Positions 8,039 through 18,200 of a stretch of 64,000 nt of DNA are shown piece after piece. Below the pieces are notes generated by a model that was not told the origin of the DNA, made no database searches, and saw nothing but the letters and a program-made list of their open reading frames with translations. Origin of the DNA: JADJTT01 sp049306275 (GTDB lineage: Bacteria; Bacteroidota; Bacteroidia; Chitinophagales; Saprospiraceae); the NCBI GenBank assembly GCA_049306275.1, contig JBAQQB010000044.1:62001-126000 (forward strand), written 5' to 3'. The first letter of the stretch is position 1; the number at the start of each line of letters is the position of its first letter. Made by a program: the position numbers and the translations under genes.

Positions 8039-9304
8039 TCATGGATCCTTCGGTTTGTGCCATACGATTTTGAAAATATTGTAATTGTAAAACGCCGTGG
8101 CGGCAAAAAGCGCGATGCCTGCGGCGGTAATAATACCTGTCTGTTGCAGCAGGATGCCCGCCATCAGCGCCAGGAAGCCCGCGAGGAAGAGCCAGAACTG
8201 GACGTGGGCGGCGCGCTCCGAATAGAGGTCCTTGGGCATGGGCGTTTTCCCTTTCCCCACTTTACCCCGGTACACCTTCAACCATACGATGAAGGGCAGG
8301 GTTTTGTAGGTCTGCCCCATGATCAGCGAGGTGATGAAACCGAGAAAAAGCGCGCTGCCGTAGGCGATAGCCAGGGGCATGGTAAAGCGCTCCGGACTCA
8401 GGTAGAGCAGCACCGCGGCCAGGGGCAGGAGCAGCAGCAAAAATGCCAGCGCCGACTGCCGCATGCCGATGTCGAGTTGTTTTTTCACCCGCGTGCGGAA
8501 GGCGCCCCAGAGGTACGACAGGAAGAACCCCAGGCTGCCCAATACGCCTGCCAGGCCGGCCAGGGCGCCGGGACGCCATTCCACACCCAAAGAAATCACA
8601 CCCAGCAAGAGCCCGGCGTTGAGCAAATAGTAAGCCCATTGCAGCCTGCGGGTTTTCAGCTCGTGCGACACCAGAAACATGGGCAGCAACTTGCTCGCCA
8701 CCCCCATGATGAGTTGGATGAACCAGCCCGCCAATCCGGCATGGGCGTGGAGTTTGAGCAGTTCCAAATGCGGCGTTTTAAGAAATGCCTCTACCAGATT
8801 GAGCGCCAGGGTGGCGCCCGCCAGCACCGTGAACAGCAGCCACAGGGCGGAGGTCAGGATGAAGTCGCGCTCGATGGAGGCCGTCTTCGAGCGGCTGCCC
8901 GTGACCATTACGTTGGCCGCAAACAACAGCACGGCAGGGATGATCAGGGCTATTGAAACGGTGAACAAATGCCCCAGTTGAAAATGCCAGAAAGCCATGG
9001 CCAGCAGCACCGCGCCCGCGCCCAGCAGCGCGAAGGCCGCCGTGGCCATCCGCTCGCTGAAGAGCTTCACCTCCATGACTACAGGGATGAGCTGGTACAG
9101 TGCCCCGAATATCACCATCGTGATCCAGCCCAGGGCCAGCAGGTGGGTCAGGGCCAGGAGTTTGGGATTGAAATAGTGGCCGATGAAGGCCTCCGGAAAC
9201 AGCGCGATCAGTCCGGCGGCCGAGAGCCAGGCTAGCCCGCCGAAGATGAAGTGCGGCACGACGACGGCAGGGGAGGGGGCGTTTTGGCTGGCGATAGCTT
9301 GCAT
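8039..9304 (-). CDS. Haem-copper-oxidase subunit I-like membrane protein lacking an FeB His pair
   Basis: 421 aa with about 12 hydrophobic segments. Two motifs recall CcoN/NnrS-type haem proteins: LTHLLALGWITMVIFGALY in helix 2 and LLKLHAHAGLAGWFIQLIMG. The first His and the HxH pair could hold haem b. There is no HH pair and no HGTH motif, so the binuclear centre of an oxidase or NO reductase appears absent. It may be a haem-binding NO-related membrane protein. It directly follows (1-nt junction) the DUF2249 gene and is likely co-transcribed with it. Confidence 0.7.
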   Translation of the reverse strand: MQAIASQNAPSPAVVVPHFIFGGLAWLSAAGLIALFPEAFIGHYFNPKLLALTHLLALGWITMVIFGALYQLIPVVMEVKLFSERMATAAFALLGAGAVLLAMAFWHFQLGHLFTVSIALIIPAVLLFAANVMVTGSRSKTASIERDFILTSALWLLFTVLAGATLALNLVEAFLKTPHLELLKLHAHAGLAGWFIQLIMGVASKLLPMFLVSHELKTRRLQWAYYLLNAGLLLGVISLGVEWRPGALAGLAGVLGSLGFFLSYLWGAFRTRVKKQLDIGMRQSALAFLLLLLPLAAVLLYLSPERFTMPLAIAYGSALFLGFITSLIMGQTYKTLPFIVWLKVYRGKVGKGKTPMPKDLYSERAAHVQFWLFLAGFLALMAGILLQQTGIITAAGIALFAATAFYNYNIFKIVWHKPKDP

Positions 9305-10126
9305 CTAGCGATGGATTAGCAGTTTGACATCCCCTTCGCCCAGATCGGCGATCCAGACCTGGTAGCCGCGCTCTTCCAGTTCGGGCAGCAGGTATTGGGG
9401 CGTTTTTTTGTGGTGCACGAAAAGGGCGTGCCCTTCGGGCAGGTCCTCCATCTCGTTGAGAATGGTCACCATGGGCAGCGGCATCTCCAGGTCGCGCACG
9501 TCGGTTTCGCGGACGCGGCCCTGGAAGGAGGCCCGCTGCGCTTCCAGCGCGTCGGGCGAGACCTTGAACAGCCAGTTTTTGCGCTGGCTCTCGGGCGCTG
9601 CTTCTCCCGTTTTCAGGAAGAAGGTGTGCACGGCCTCGCCTTCGGTTTTCACCCAGGAGGCGTAGCCCTGCCTGCCCAGTATCTTGATCAGGGGCGTGGG
9701 TTCGAAAGAGTTGACGACTTCCAGTGCGTAGCCATCAGGGACGGTTTTCAGTTTTTGCATGATGGCCTGGAAGGGGTCGGTCCCGCCTTCCAGGATGGGC
9801 CTGACGTCGAGGGTCTGCACTTTGCCGTTCTGTATGGCGGGCAGGATCAGGTCGCTGCCGCTGCCGCTGCCGGAATCCGGCTCGGGAGTTGGGGATTCCG
9901 CCCCGTTCAGCTCGAATCCGATTTGCCGCAATTTTTCGAGGATATCCTCCGGGCGGCATTTGCCGATGCGGGCGGCGTCCTGCACAGTGACGCGGGGCGC
10001 CAGCACCCTGCGCAGGATGGGGTTGCGCAGTTTGTTGAAATGCGGGTTGATGGAGGCGATGGCCTCGATGGCCCGGATGTCGTGGCGGATGATGTCTGAA
10101 ATTTTGGTATGGAGGCTGATCTTCAT
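9305..10126 (-). CDS. DUF1858 + two DUF2249 domains protein
   Basis: 273 aa. Residues ~1-75 match DUF1858 (SLHTKISDIIRHDIRAIEAIASINPHFNKLRNPILRRVLAPRVTV), followed by a Gly/Ser linker (GSGSGS). Two DUF2249 units follow: LDVRPILEGGTDPFQAIMQKLK and TDVRDLEMPLPMVTILNEMEDLPEGHAL. DUF2249 is a TusA-like small fold often next to hemerythrins and NO-handling genes. First gene of the minus-strand operon. A palindrome like those before the nar operon and the Rrf2 gene lies 40 bp upstream. Confidence 0.9.
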   Translation of the reverse strand: MKISLHTKISDIIRHDIRAIEAIASINPHFNKLRNPILRRVLAPRVTVQDAARIGKCRPEDILEKLRQIGFELNGAESPTPEPDSGSGSGSDLILPAIQNGKVQTLDVRPILEGGTDPFQAIMQKLKTVPDGYALEVVNSFEPTPLIKILGRQGYASWVKTEGEAVHTFFLKTGEAAPESQRKNWLFKVSPDALEAQRASFQGRVRETDVRDLEMPLPMVTILNEMEDLPEGHALFVHHKKTPQYLLPELEERGYQVWIADLGEGDVKLLIHR

Positions 10127-10147
10127 AGCAGCTTTTTAGATTCAGTC

Positions 10148-10185
10148 CAAATATACATACTTTATTTAAGACAAAAAAAGCTTAA
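10148..10185 (-). promoter_or_regulatory. Promoter and Rrf2-type operator of the DUF2249 operon
   Basis: The 20-mer TTAAGACAAAAAAAGCTTAA at 10166-10185 matches the left half of the operators at 14294 and 32733 fully and the right half partly. On the minus strand a TAnnTTTG box (TATATTTG) lies at 10155-10148, 10 bp below it, so bound repressor would cover the upstream promoter element. Half-site conservation is weaker than at the other three sites. Confidence 0.5.
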
Positions 10186-10316
10186 TTGTCGGATAGATTT
10201 CAAAATCGTTCTTCCGATTGATGAAATGTTATTTTAATATTGCAGACTAAATACTCTTAAATCTTGATTTTGTTTATTTAATAGATCCCGAAATTTTGTC
10301 ACCAAAAATTATCGTC

Positions 10317-11699
10317 ATGAAAAATGTCAAATTATTTCCAGTTTTGATGTTGTTGGGGGTTTCCGTGGCAGTGCTGTTGCCTTCTTGTCAAAAGGAACCC
10401 GATGAATCATCGGCGCTTGCTGAAGAATATTCGGCGGAGGTTCCGCTCAAGTGGTATAAGCTTTTTGAAGAGATCGACCGCTACGCTCCGGGTTACCGCC
10501 CGCCTGCCGCGGCGAGGGCCCTGGGTTATATAGGCCTGGCGGGATATGAAGCGGCATTGCCGGGCATGCCATCCTACAACACATTTTCGGGATTTTATAA
10601 CGGTCTGGCGCTGCCTCAGTCCGAGTCCGGCGAGGAGTATTACTGGCCTGCCGCGGTGAATGCGGCCTATTTCGCCATGTTCCAGCATTTTTATCCCCAC
10701 GTGCAGGCGTCTCATCTGGATGCGATAGAGCAGCTGAACGAAACGCTGGAGGCTTCGTTTGCGGGCCAGGCGGATCAGGACGTGATCGACCGCTCGGCGC
10801 AGTTTGGCAAAGCGATAGCCGACGCCATTTACGACTGGTCGTCGACGGATGCCGCAGGGCACAACGCCTACCTGGATCCTCGTCCGGCGAGCTATACCCC
10901 GCCCTCCGGCCCGGGGTTGTGGCAGCCTACCTGGCCTGACTACACGCCGGCATTGTTCCCCTACTGGGGCCAGGCTCGCACCTTTGCCATGAAGCAGTCT
11001 GAGTTATTGGCCGAGCCGCCCCTGGCCTGGAGCGAGGATCCCAACTCGCCGATTTACAACCAGGCGAAGGAGACCCAGATTTGGGTCGATCAGATCAATG
11101 CCGGGCAGGATGATGAGGCTTACTGGATAGCTCAGTTCTGGAGCGACGATTTCGGCGGCGTCACTTTTACGCCGGCGGGCCGTTGGATCGCGATCGCGAG
11201 CCAGGCGGCAACTGCCGAGGATATCACGCTGGAGGAAGCGGTGGCGCTGTATGCCCAGATGGGAATGGCCTTGTGTGACGCGGGTATCGCGGTGTGGAAA
11301 TCGAAGTTCCATTATAACTACGAGCGTCCCATCCATTTTATCCGCCGCAACTTCGACGCCAGTTGGGAGACCCTGATGAACAACCCTGCTACGGGCGTCA
11401 CGGGCATCACCCCCGAATTTCCGGCTTATCCCTCCGGCCATTCCGGCTTCGGCGGGGCTGCGGGGATCGTGCTGACCAACGCCTTTGGGTATAGTTACGA
11501 TCTCACTGACAATTGCCATAAGGACCGCACGGAGTTCAATGGAGCGCCCCGTTCGTTCAGCTCCTTCATCGACATGGCAGTTGAGAATGCCTACTCCCGG
11601 ATACCACTCGGCGTGCATTTCCGCATGGACTGCGACGAAGGCCTCCGCCAGGGGTACCTTGCCGGGCAGCGCGTAGTTGAATTGCCCTGGCGTAAGTAA
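10317..11699 (+). CDS. PAP2 / vanadium-haloperoxidase-like lipoprotein
   Basis: 460 aa from ATG 10317; an upstream in-frame TTG at 10296 is unlikely. The signal MKNVKLFPVLMLLGVSVAVLLPSC ends in a lipobox Cys, so the protein is probably membrane-anchored and periplasmic. The active-site triplet of the PAP2/haloperoxidase superfamily is present: SKFHYNYERPIHFIRR, YPSGHSGFGG and SRIPLGVHFRMD. Family members are acid phosphatases or vanadate-dependent haloperoxidases; sequence alone does not separate these. It lies 57 bp upstream of the NO reductase-like gene, and co-transcription is possible but unproven. Confidence 0.88.
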   Translation: MKNVKLFPVLMLLGVSVAVLLPSCQKEPDESSALAEEYSAEVPLKWYKLFEEIDRYAPGYRPPAAARALGYIGLAGYEAALPGMPSYNTFSGFYNGLALPQSESGEEYYWPAAVNAAYFAMFQHFYPHVQASHLDAIEQLNETLEASFAGQADQDVIDRSAQFGKAIADAIYDWSSTDAAGHNAYLDPRPASYTPPSGPGLWQPTWPDYTPALFPYWGQARTFAMKQSELLAEPPLAWSEDPNSPIYNQAKETQIWVDQINAGQDDEAYWIAQFWSDDFGGVTFTPAGRWIAIASQAATAEDITLEEAVALYAQMGMALCDAGIAVWKSKFHYNYERPIHFIRRNFDASWETLMNNPATGVTGITPEFPAYPSGHSGFGGAAGIVLTNAFGYSYDLTDNCHKDRTEFNGAPRSFSSFIDMAVENAYSRIPLGVHFRMDCDEGLRQGYLAGQRVVELPWRK

Positions 11700-11756
11700 A
11701 TTATTTCAGATTGCCTGGTATAACCTCATTTTACACACTCTTTCAATCGCTTGCAC

Positions 11757-14174
11757 ATGGATACCAATGAAGGCAAACCTGGCGCCCATGAAAATGGAAA
11801 CGGCACGGTTCGCAAGGGCCTTGATTATTTCATGAACACCCGCAATTGGTGGGGGCCGCTCACCTTCATCCTGATCATCAGCCTGGCGGGTGTGGGCATG
11901 ATCGGATTCCAGACCTATTACGATGCGCCGCCCGAGGCGGCGTTTATTTCTCCTTTCGGAGATGTAGTTATGGAAAAAGACGCGATCACGCGGGGGCAGA
12001 AGGTTTTCCACAAATACGCGCTGATGGAATACGGCAGTTTCTTCGGCGACGGAGCGCAGCGCGGGCCGGATTTTACCGCGGAGGCGCTCAACCTGACCGC
12101 CCGGCATATGACGGAGTTTGCTGCCAATGAGTTCCGGGAGCAGAACGGCCGGGACCCTTCGGAAGACGAGTTGCGGGTGCTTGAGGAGAGAACGAAAAGG
12201 GACCTGAAGACCAACCGCTTCGACGAGCAGAAGGATGCGGTTCAGCTCATCGCAAGCCAGGTGTACGCCCTGGAGCAGGTCAAGGGATACTATGAACACG
12301 TCTTTATCGATGGCAATACCGAGAAATCGTTTCCTCCTCCAGGTTACATCAGCGACCGGCAGGAGGTGAGGGACCTGGCTTCCTTTTTCTACTGGGGCGC
12401 CTGGGTTTGCGCGGTGGAGCGGCCGGGGTCGTCGTTCAGCTATACCCACAACTGGCCATACGACCCGGTAGCGGGCAATACGCCCACCACTCCGGTCATT
12501 TTGTGGAGCGTGCTGGGCATGCTGGGGTTTGTGCTCGGCTGCGGCATCGTATTATATTTCATTGGGCAGTACAACCAGTTGCCCAATAAATTCTTCACGC
12601 CTCCCAAGAAAGACCTGCTCACGATCGATAAGATCCGGACCTTCAAACCCGGTCCGGCCCAGCGTGCGACCTACAAATTTTTCGCGGTGGCCGCCGTATT
12701 ATTTTTCGTGCAGGTTTCCAGCGGCATTGTCACGATCAACGACTTTATCGACTTTCTGGGGTATTTCGGCATCCACATCGCGGGAAATCTGCCGGTGACC
12801 CTGCCCAGGACCTGGCATATCATGCTGTCGTTGTATTGGATCTCCACCTGCTGGATCGCTTCTTCGCTGTTCATTCTGCCGATCCTTTCCAAAAAAGAGG
12901 TCCCCGGGCAACTGGCGCTCGTCAACACCCTGTTTTGGCTGCTGGTCGCGCTGGTGGGCGGTTCGCTGACCGGCATGGTGCTGGGGCCTTTAGGGCTGCT
13001 GGGCGACCAATGGTACATGTTTGGCCACCAGGGTTGGGAGTATGTCGACTTCGGGCGGTTCTTCCAGGGCTTGCTGATGGTCGTTTTCGTACTTTGGGGA
13101 ATAGCCGTTTACCGGGGCTTGCGTCCGGTCTTTTTGAAAAATGAAGCCTGGAGTCTTCCCAAGTGGATCATGTATTCGGTGATCGGTATTCCCTTGCTGT
13201 TCATCAGCGGGTTTGTAGCCACGCCGGAGACCAACTTCGTCATAGCCGATTTTTGGCGCTGGATGGTGATACATATGTGGGTGGAGGCGTTTTTTGAGGT
13301 ATTCATCACCGTGATCGTCAGCTACCTGCTGGTGCTCATGGGGCTGGTCAGCAGGCAGGCAGCGATACGGGTGGTGTATTTCGCCACCATTTTATTCCTC
13401 GGCACCGGCTTGTTGGGTATTTCCCACAATTTTTACTGGAATGCCAAGCCGGTGGCTACTATGGCGCTCGGCAGCGTTTTTTCAACCCTTCAGTTCATCC
13501 CCCTGATCCTGCTCACCGTTGAGGCCTGGCGCTTCAAGAACATGCCGCGGATCGCCGTGGGAGATGTCGAACAGAAAGACCTGGGCCGGAATTTCGCCTT
13601 TCCGGAGGTTTTTCTCTTCCTTGTGGCGGTCAACTTCTGGAACTTCTTTGGCGCCGGGGTGATGGGCATCATCGTCAACCTGCCCATTATGAACTACTTT
13701 GAGCATGGCACCTATCTCACCATTAACCACGCTCACGCGGCCCTGATGGGCGTATATGGCAACATTTCGCTGGCCGCGATGCTTTTTGCCGCCAAGATGA
13801 TGGTCAAACCGGAACGATGGAACCGCAAGGCGGTTCAGGTCGTTTTCTGGTCGATCAACGCGGGCCTGATGCTGATGGTGCTGCTCGACCTCTTCCCCGC
13901 CGGCGCTATCCAGTTCAAAGCGGTAGTCAGCCAAGGCCTGTGGTACGGCCGTTCGGCCGAGTTCATACACGGCGGCGCTTTTGAAACCCTGACCTGGATG
14001 CGTGGGATCGGCGCCACCCTGTTCTTCTTTGGCGGCGTTATTCCCCTGGCCTGGTTTATGGTGTCGAGATTTGGCGCGCTCAAGCCCTCAAGAGGGGCAA
14101 CGGAAGCGGATGAGTTTGACGCCGGATCGGAGAGTACTGCCGCAGAAGAAAAGGAGGCTGCTCTTTACTCCTGA
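11757..14174 (+). CDS. norZ: qNOR-family nitric oxide reductase / NO dismutase (Nod)-like protein
   Basis: 805 aa from ATG 11757 (a TTG two codons earlier is less likely). It has the qNOR layout: N-terminal helix, periplasmic cytochrome-c-like domain without CxxCH (~50-240), and a NorB-like 12-helix core. HMWVEAFFEVF gives FeB ligand H506 and E510. The canonical HH pair 51 residues later reads H557-N558 (GISHNFYW), so one FeB His is Asn. The same His-to-Asn change is reported for Nod, which dismutates NO to N2 and O2; E510 and E514 are kept. It therefore sits between qNOR and Nod by eye. It ends in a strong terminator, and the nar operon follows. Confidence 0.9.
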   Translation: MDTNEGKPGAHENGNGTVRKGLDYFMNTRNWWGPLTFILIISLAGVGMIGFQTYYDAPPEAAFISPFGDVVMEKDAITRGQKVFHKYALMEYGSFFGDGAQRGPDFTAEALNLTARHMTEFAANEFREQNGRDPSEDELRVLEERTKRDLKTNRFDEQKDAVQLIASQVYALEQVKGYYEHVFIDGNTEKSFPPPGYISDRQEVRDLASFFYWGAWVCAVERPGSSFSYTHNWPYDPVAGNTPTTPVILWSVLGMLGFVLGCGIVLYFIGQYNQLPNKFFTPPKKDLLTIDKIRTFKPGPAQRATYKFFAVAAVLFFVQVSSGIVTINDFIDFLGYFGIHIAGNLPVTLPRTWHIMLSLYWISTCWIASSLFILPILSKKEVPGQLALVNTLFWLLVALVGGSLTGMVLGPLGLLGDQWYMFGHQGWEYVDFGRFFQGLLMVVFVLWGIAVYRGLRPVFLKNEAWSLPKWIMYSVIGIPLLFISGFVATPETNFVIADFWRWMVIHMWVEAFFEVFITVIVSYLLVLMGLVSRQAAIRVVYFATILFLGTGLLGISHNFYWNAKPVATMALGSVFSTLQFIPLILLTVEAWRFKNMPRIAVGDVEQKDLGRNFAFPEVFLFLVAVNFWNFFGAGVMGIIVNLPIMNYFEHGTYLTINHAHAALMGVYGNISLAAMLFAAKMMVKPERWNRKAVQVVFWSINAGLMLMVLLDLFPAGAIQFKAVVSQGLWYGRSAEFIHGGAFETLTWMRGIGATLFFFGGVIPLAWFMVSRFGALKPSRGATEADEFDAGSESTAAEEKEAALYS

Positions 14175-14196
14175 ACCTGTGCTTTTCCCCCTTTCT

Positions 14197-14235
14197 GAAA
14201 AGGCTTTTTGGCGCCTGCCGCCAAAAAGCCTTTTC
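14197..14235 (+). terminator. Strong hairpin terminator after the qNOR/Nod-like gene
   Basis: A 15-bp perfect stem (GAAAAGGCTTTTTGG at 14197-14211 with its complement at 14221-14235) closes on a 9-nt loop that can add two more pairs. It lies 22 bp after the stop and is A/T-rich at its base, so it can work in both directions. Confidence 0.85.
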
Positions 14236-14290
14236 CATAATATCCGGGATCCTCTCAAATTTAATTTAGACTTTTTATGGATAAGAAAAA

Positions 14291-14335
14291 TAATTAAGAC
14301 AATTTTATCTTAATTATTTTTTTTTCTGAACTTTG
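14291..14335 (+). promoter_or_regulatory. Rrf2-type operator and promoter of the nitrate reductase operon
   Basis: A 26-bp palindrome spans 14291-14316 with perfect 9-bp arms TAATTAAGA / TCTTAATTA; the core is TTAAGACAATTTTATCTTAA. A near-consensus -7 box (GAACTTTG, consensus TAnnTTTG) starts 12 bp past the arm, so the palindrome covers the -33 region. The layout matches that of the Rrf2 gene itself (32712-32752), implying control of nitrate respiration by that regulator. Confidence 0.65.
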
Positions 14336-14400
14336 ATTTTAACAATGCGGACATTTTATGCTGCATACAGGACCAATTGTCGAACAAACAAAAAACAGAG

Positions 14401-15228
14401 ATGAACAAAACGATCTTACTTATCGGGTTGCTGGGGCTTATTTCCGCCCGGCCCTCGCTCGGGCAGGATGTAGCGCAGTTGTTCAGTCAGAAATGCGGCA
14501 TCTGCCATACCATCGGAGGCGGGAAGCTGGTAGGTCCCGACCTGGCCGGGGTACACGACAGGCATCCGCAGGAGTGGCTGCTCAGCTTTATCAAGTCTTC
14601 CCAGACGATGATCAAAAGCGGGGACGCCAAGGCGGTGGCTTTGTTTGAACAATACAACAATACCGTCATGCCCGATCCGATGATCAGCGACCAGGAGATA
14701 CTCGATATATTAAAGCATATCAAGGAGAGCCAGGGCGCCGCATCGGCGCCTTATGAATCTATCCTGGCCGGAGCCGGTGAGGAGGATATCGAGATGGGCC
14801 GGAAGTTGTTTGACGGAAGGCTGAAGCTCGCGGGGGGAGGTCCTTCCTGCATTGCCTGTCACAACGGCCTGTCGAATACTTTTTTCAACGAAAACAGTTA
14901 TGCCAAAGACCTGGGCGGTTCTTTCGCCACCCTGGGCGAGCAAGGGGTGAGAGCCATCCTGGAAAACCCGCCCTTTCCCGTCATGGCCGAGGCTTTCCGC
15001 GGCAAGGCATTGAAACCAGAGGAGACAAAAGCCCTGCTGGCCTACCTCAAAGCCGCCGACCCGGAACAATCCGTCCGGGCCGCGGGTGCGCCCGGTTCGG
15101 GATTTTTCCTCTACGGGCTGATGGGGGGCGCTTCGCTGATCATTCTCTTCTCAGGCCTGTGGTACAGCAGGAAAGAGCGAAGCGTCAACCACTCGATTTA
15201 CAAGCGCCAGATCAAATCCCAGAATTAA
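14401..15228 (+). CDS. Membrane-anchored dihaem cytochrome c of the nar operon
   Basis: 275 aa from ATG 14401. Signal peptide MNKTILLIGLLGLISARPSLG, then haem motif CGICH (~residue 32) and a second, CIACH (~150), each in its own cytochrome c domain. A C-terminal helix (FFLYGLMGGASLIILFSGLWY) anchors it, with a basic cytoplasmic tail. Placement before narG suggests it passes electrons to or from the NarGHI complex, like NarC-type cytochromes of some non-proteobacterial nitrate reductases. First gene of the nar operon. Confidence 0.88.
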   Translation: MNKTILLIGLLGLISARPSLGQDVAQLFSQKCGICHTIGGGKLVGPDLAGVHDRHPQEWLLSFIKSSQTMIKSGDAKAVALFEQYNNTVMPDPMISDQEILDILKHIKESQGAASAPYESILAGAGEEDIEMGRKLFDGRLKLAGGGPSCIACHNGLSNTFFNENSYAKDLGGSFATLGEQGVRAILENPPFPVMAEAFRGKALKPEETKALLAYLKAADPEQSVRAAGAPGSGFFLYGLMGGASLIILFSGLWYSRKERSVNHSIYKRQIKSQN

Positions 15229-15247
15229 AGCGAAAAACCAATATACC

Positions 15248-18200
15248 ATGAGTTGGATAAAAGATATCATCTCTCCTCAGACCCGTCATTGGGAGGAATT
15301 CTATCGCAATCGTTTCCAGCACGACCGCATCGTGCGCAGTACCCACGGTGTGAACTGCACGGGCGGTTGCTCCTGGCAGATTCACGTCAAAGACGGCATC
15401 GTCGTTTGGGAAACCCAGCAACTGGATTATCCGCTGCTCGAGGGCTCCCTGCCTCCATACGAGCCCCGCGGCTGCCAGCGCGGCATTTCTTATTCCTGGT
15501 ACCTCTACAGCCCGCTCCGGATCAAATATCCGCTGGTCAGGGGCGCTTTGATCGACGCTTTCCAGGCTGAAAAGATAAAGGCAGGCGGAGACCCTTACCT
15601 GGCCTGGGAAAATCTGCAAAACAACGAAGAGGCCCGTAAAAACTACCAAAAGGCCAGAGGCAAAGGCGGTTTCCGGAGAACCTCGTGGGACGTGGTGCTC
15701 GAACTCATTGCCGCGGCAAATATCTATACGGCTAAAAAATACGGCCCCGACCGCGTGATCGGTTTCTCGCCTATCCCCGCCATGTCCATGATGAGCTATG
15801 CGGCGGGCGGCCGGTTCCTGCAATTGTTCGGCGGCGTCAACCTTAGCTTTTACGACTGGTACTGCGATCTTCCGACCGCTTTCCCCGAAATATGGGGCGA
15901 GCAGACCGACGTATGCGAGAGCGCCGACTGGTACAACGCCAAGATGATCGCCGATATGGGCGCCTGCCTCAACATGACCCGCACGCCCGACTGCCATTTC
16001 TTCGCCGAGTCGAGGCACAACGGCACCAAAGCCGTCGTTTTTGCCCCCGACTTCAGCCAGGTCTGCAAATACGCAGACCAGTGGGTGCCCCTCCACGCCG
16101 GCAGCGACGGCGCCTTCTGGATGGCGGTTACCCATATCATCCTCAAGGAGTGGCACCATGAAAAACAGACGCCTTCCTTCCTGCATTACGTCAAGCAATA
16201 CACCGACAGCCCCTTCCTGGTCAGGCTCGATAAAGAGGGCGATTCCTGGAAACCCGGCAAACTGGTGCGCGCCAACGAGCTGAAAAGCTACAAGGATATC
16301 GAAAACGGGGATTGGAAATTCCTCAACATCGACGAAGACACCGGCAAGTTCGTCATTCCCAAGGGCAGCTCCGGCTTCCGCTGGGACAAGGATGGCGGCA
16401 AGTGGAACCTCAAACTCGAAGACGGAGAATCCGACCGGGGTTATAATCCCGTTCTCACCTTCCTCGGCAAGAGCGACGAAGTCTTCCAGGTTGAATTTAC
16501 CGAGTTTGGCCTCGGCATGCACCGCCAAAGGGGCGTACCGGTAAAGTACATCGAAACCTCCGATGGCAAAATTCCCGTCACCACCGTCTATGACCTCGTC
16601 ATGGCCCAGTACGGCGTCGACAGGGGCCTGCCGGGCGATTTTCCGCAGGATTACGCCGATAAAGACGCCGCCTACACTCCCGCATGGCAGGAAATCTTTA
16701 CGGGCGTAGACTCCAAAACAGTCATCCAGTTTGCGAAAGAATGGGCCAATACCGCCGAAGTGACCGGCGGCAAGTGCATGGTCATCGTGGGCGCTGGTAT
16801 CAATCACTGGTACCACGCCAACCTCATGTACCGCTCCGCCATCATGGCCCTCATGCTCACCGGCTGCGTTGGCAAAAACGGCGGCGGCATGAACCACTAC
16901 GTCGGGCAGGAGAAACTGGCGCCCCAGGATAGCTGGGGCACCATCGCCTTCGGCAAGGACTGGGTCGGCGCCACCCGCCTCCAACAAGCCCCTCTCTGGC
17001 ACTACATCAACACCTGCCAGTACCGCTATGACGGGCAATTCTCGAAATACAACACGGTGCCCGACAACAAGTGGACGCGGCAGCATACCGCCGACACCAT
17101 CTACCAGTCGGTGCGCATGGGCTGGATGCCGTTCTTCCCCCAGTTCAACCAGAATACCCTCGAACTGGGCAAGGAAGCGAAAGCCAAGGGCGCCGCTAAC
17201 AACGAAGAAATCCAGCAGTACGTGCTGGAAAAACTCAAGTCGCGGGAACTGAAATACTCGGTCAGCGACCCGGAAGCCCCGGAGAACCATCCTCGTGTCT
17301 GGTTCATCTGGCGGGGCAATGCCATCATGGGCAGTATGAAAGGGCATGAGTACGCTTTGAAACACTACCTCGGCACCCACTCCAACGCCATCGCCGAGGA
17401 TTCCAAAGACCACCCCGAAGAGTTGAAATGGCAGGATATCGCGCCCGTAGGCAAGATGGACCTCATCGTCGACCTCAACTTCCGGATGGATTCTTCCGCC
17501 CTTTACTCCGATATCGTGCTGCCCGCCGCGTCGTGGTATGAAAAAGCAGACCTCAACAGCACCGACCTGCACTCTTTCATCCATCCGCTCGGCCAGGCCA
17601 TCCCCCCGGTCTGGGAATCGAAGACTGACTGGGATATTTTCAAGCACATCGCACAGGCTACCAGCGAAATGGCGAAGAAGAACTTTGCCGAACCGCAAAC
17701 CGACATCGTGACCTCCGCCCTTTCGCACGACACGGCCGGAGAGATCGCACAGTCTGTTGTAAAAGACTGGTATAAAGGCGAATGCGAGCCCATTCCCGGA
17801 AAAACCACCCACAAGATCGCGGTTGAGGTGCGGGATTATACCAAGCTATACGACAAGTTTATCACCCTGGGTGACAACATTCGCAAAAAGGGCCTGGAAG
17901 CGCACGGCAACACCTACATGTGCGAAGACGCCTTCGACGAAATGCTCAACTCCAACCACTTCCCGGTAGAGCGCGAGAACGGTACGGTAAGGCCTTCCAT
18001 CAAGGAAGACGAGTGGGCTGCCAATGCGGTGCTCCACCTGTCGACCCTCACCAATGGCGTGCTGAACGTGCGGGCATATGAAAATGCCGAAAAGAAGACG
18101 GGCATGCCGCTCGCCGACCTGGGCAACGGGAGCAGGGACGTGCGTATCCGCTACGCCGACCTTCTGTCGCAGCCCCGCCGCTACAACACTTCTCCCCTTT

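Noticed and set aside
11751..11753. TTG at 11751 as the qNOR-like start
   Set aside because: An ATG two codons later gives the same protein and is the more usual start.
14236..14400. An FNR/DNR-type TTGATnnnnATCAA box before the nar operon
   Set aside because: No such sequence is present; the only strong palindrome is the Rrf2-type one.
15212..17812. An 866-codon minus-strand reading frame opposite narG
   Set aside because: Shadow of narG; its translation is low-complexity Val/Gly/Phe-rich with no family features.
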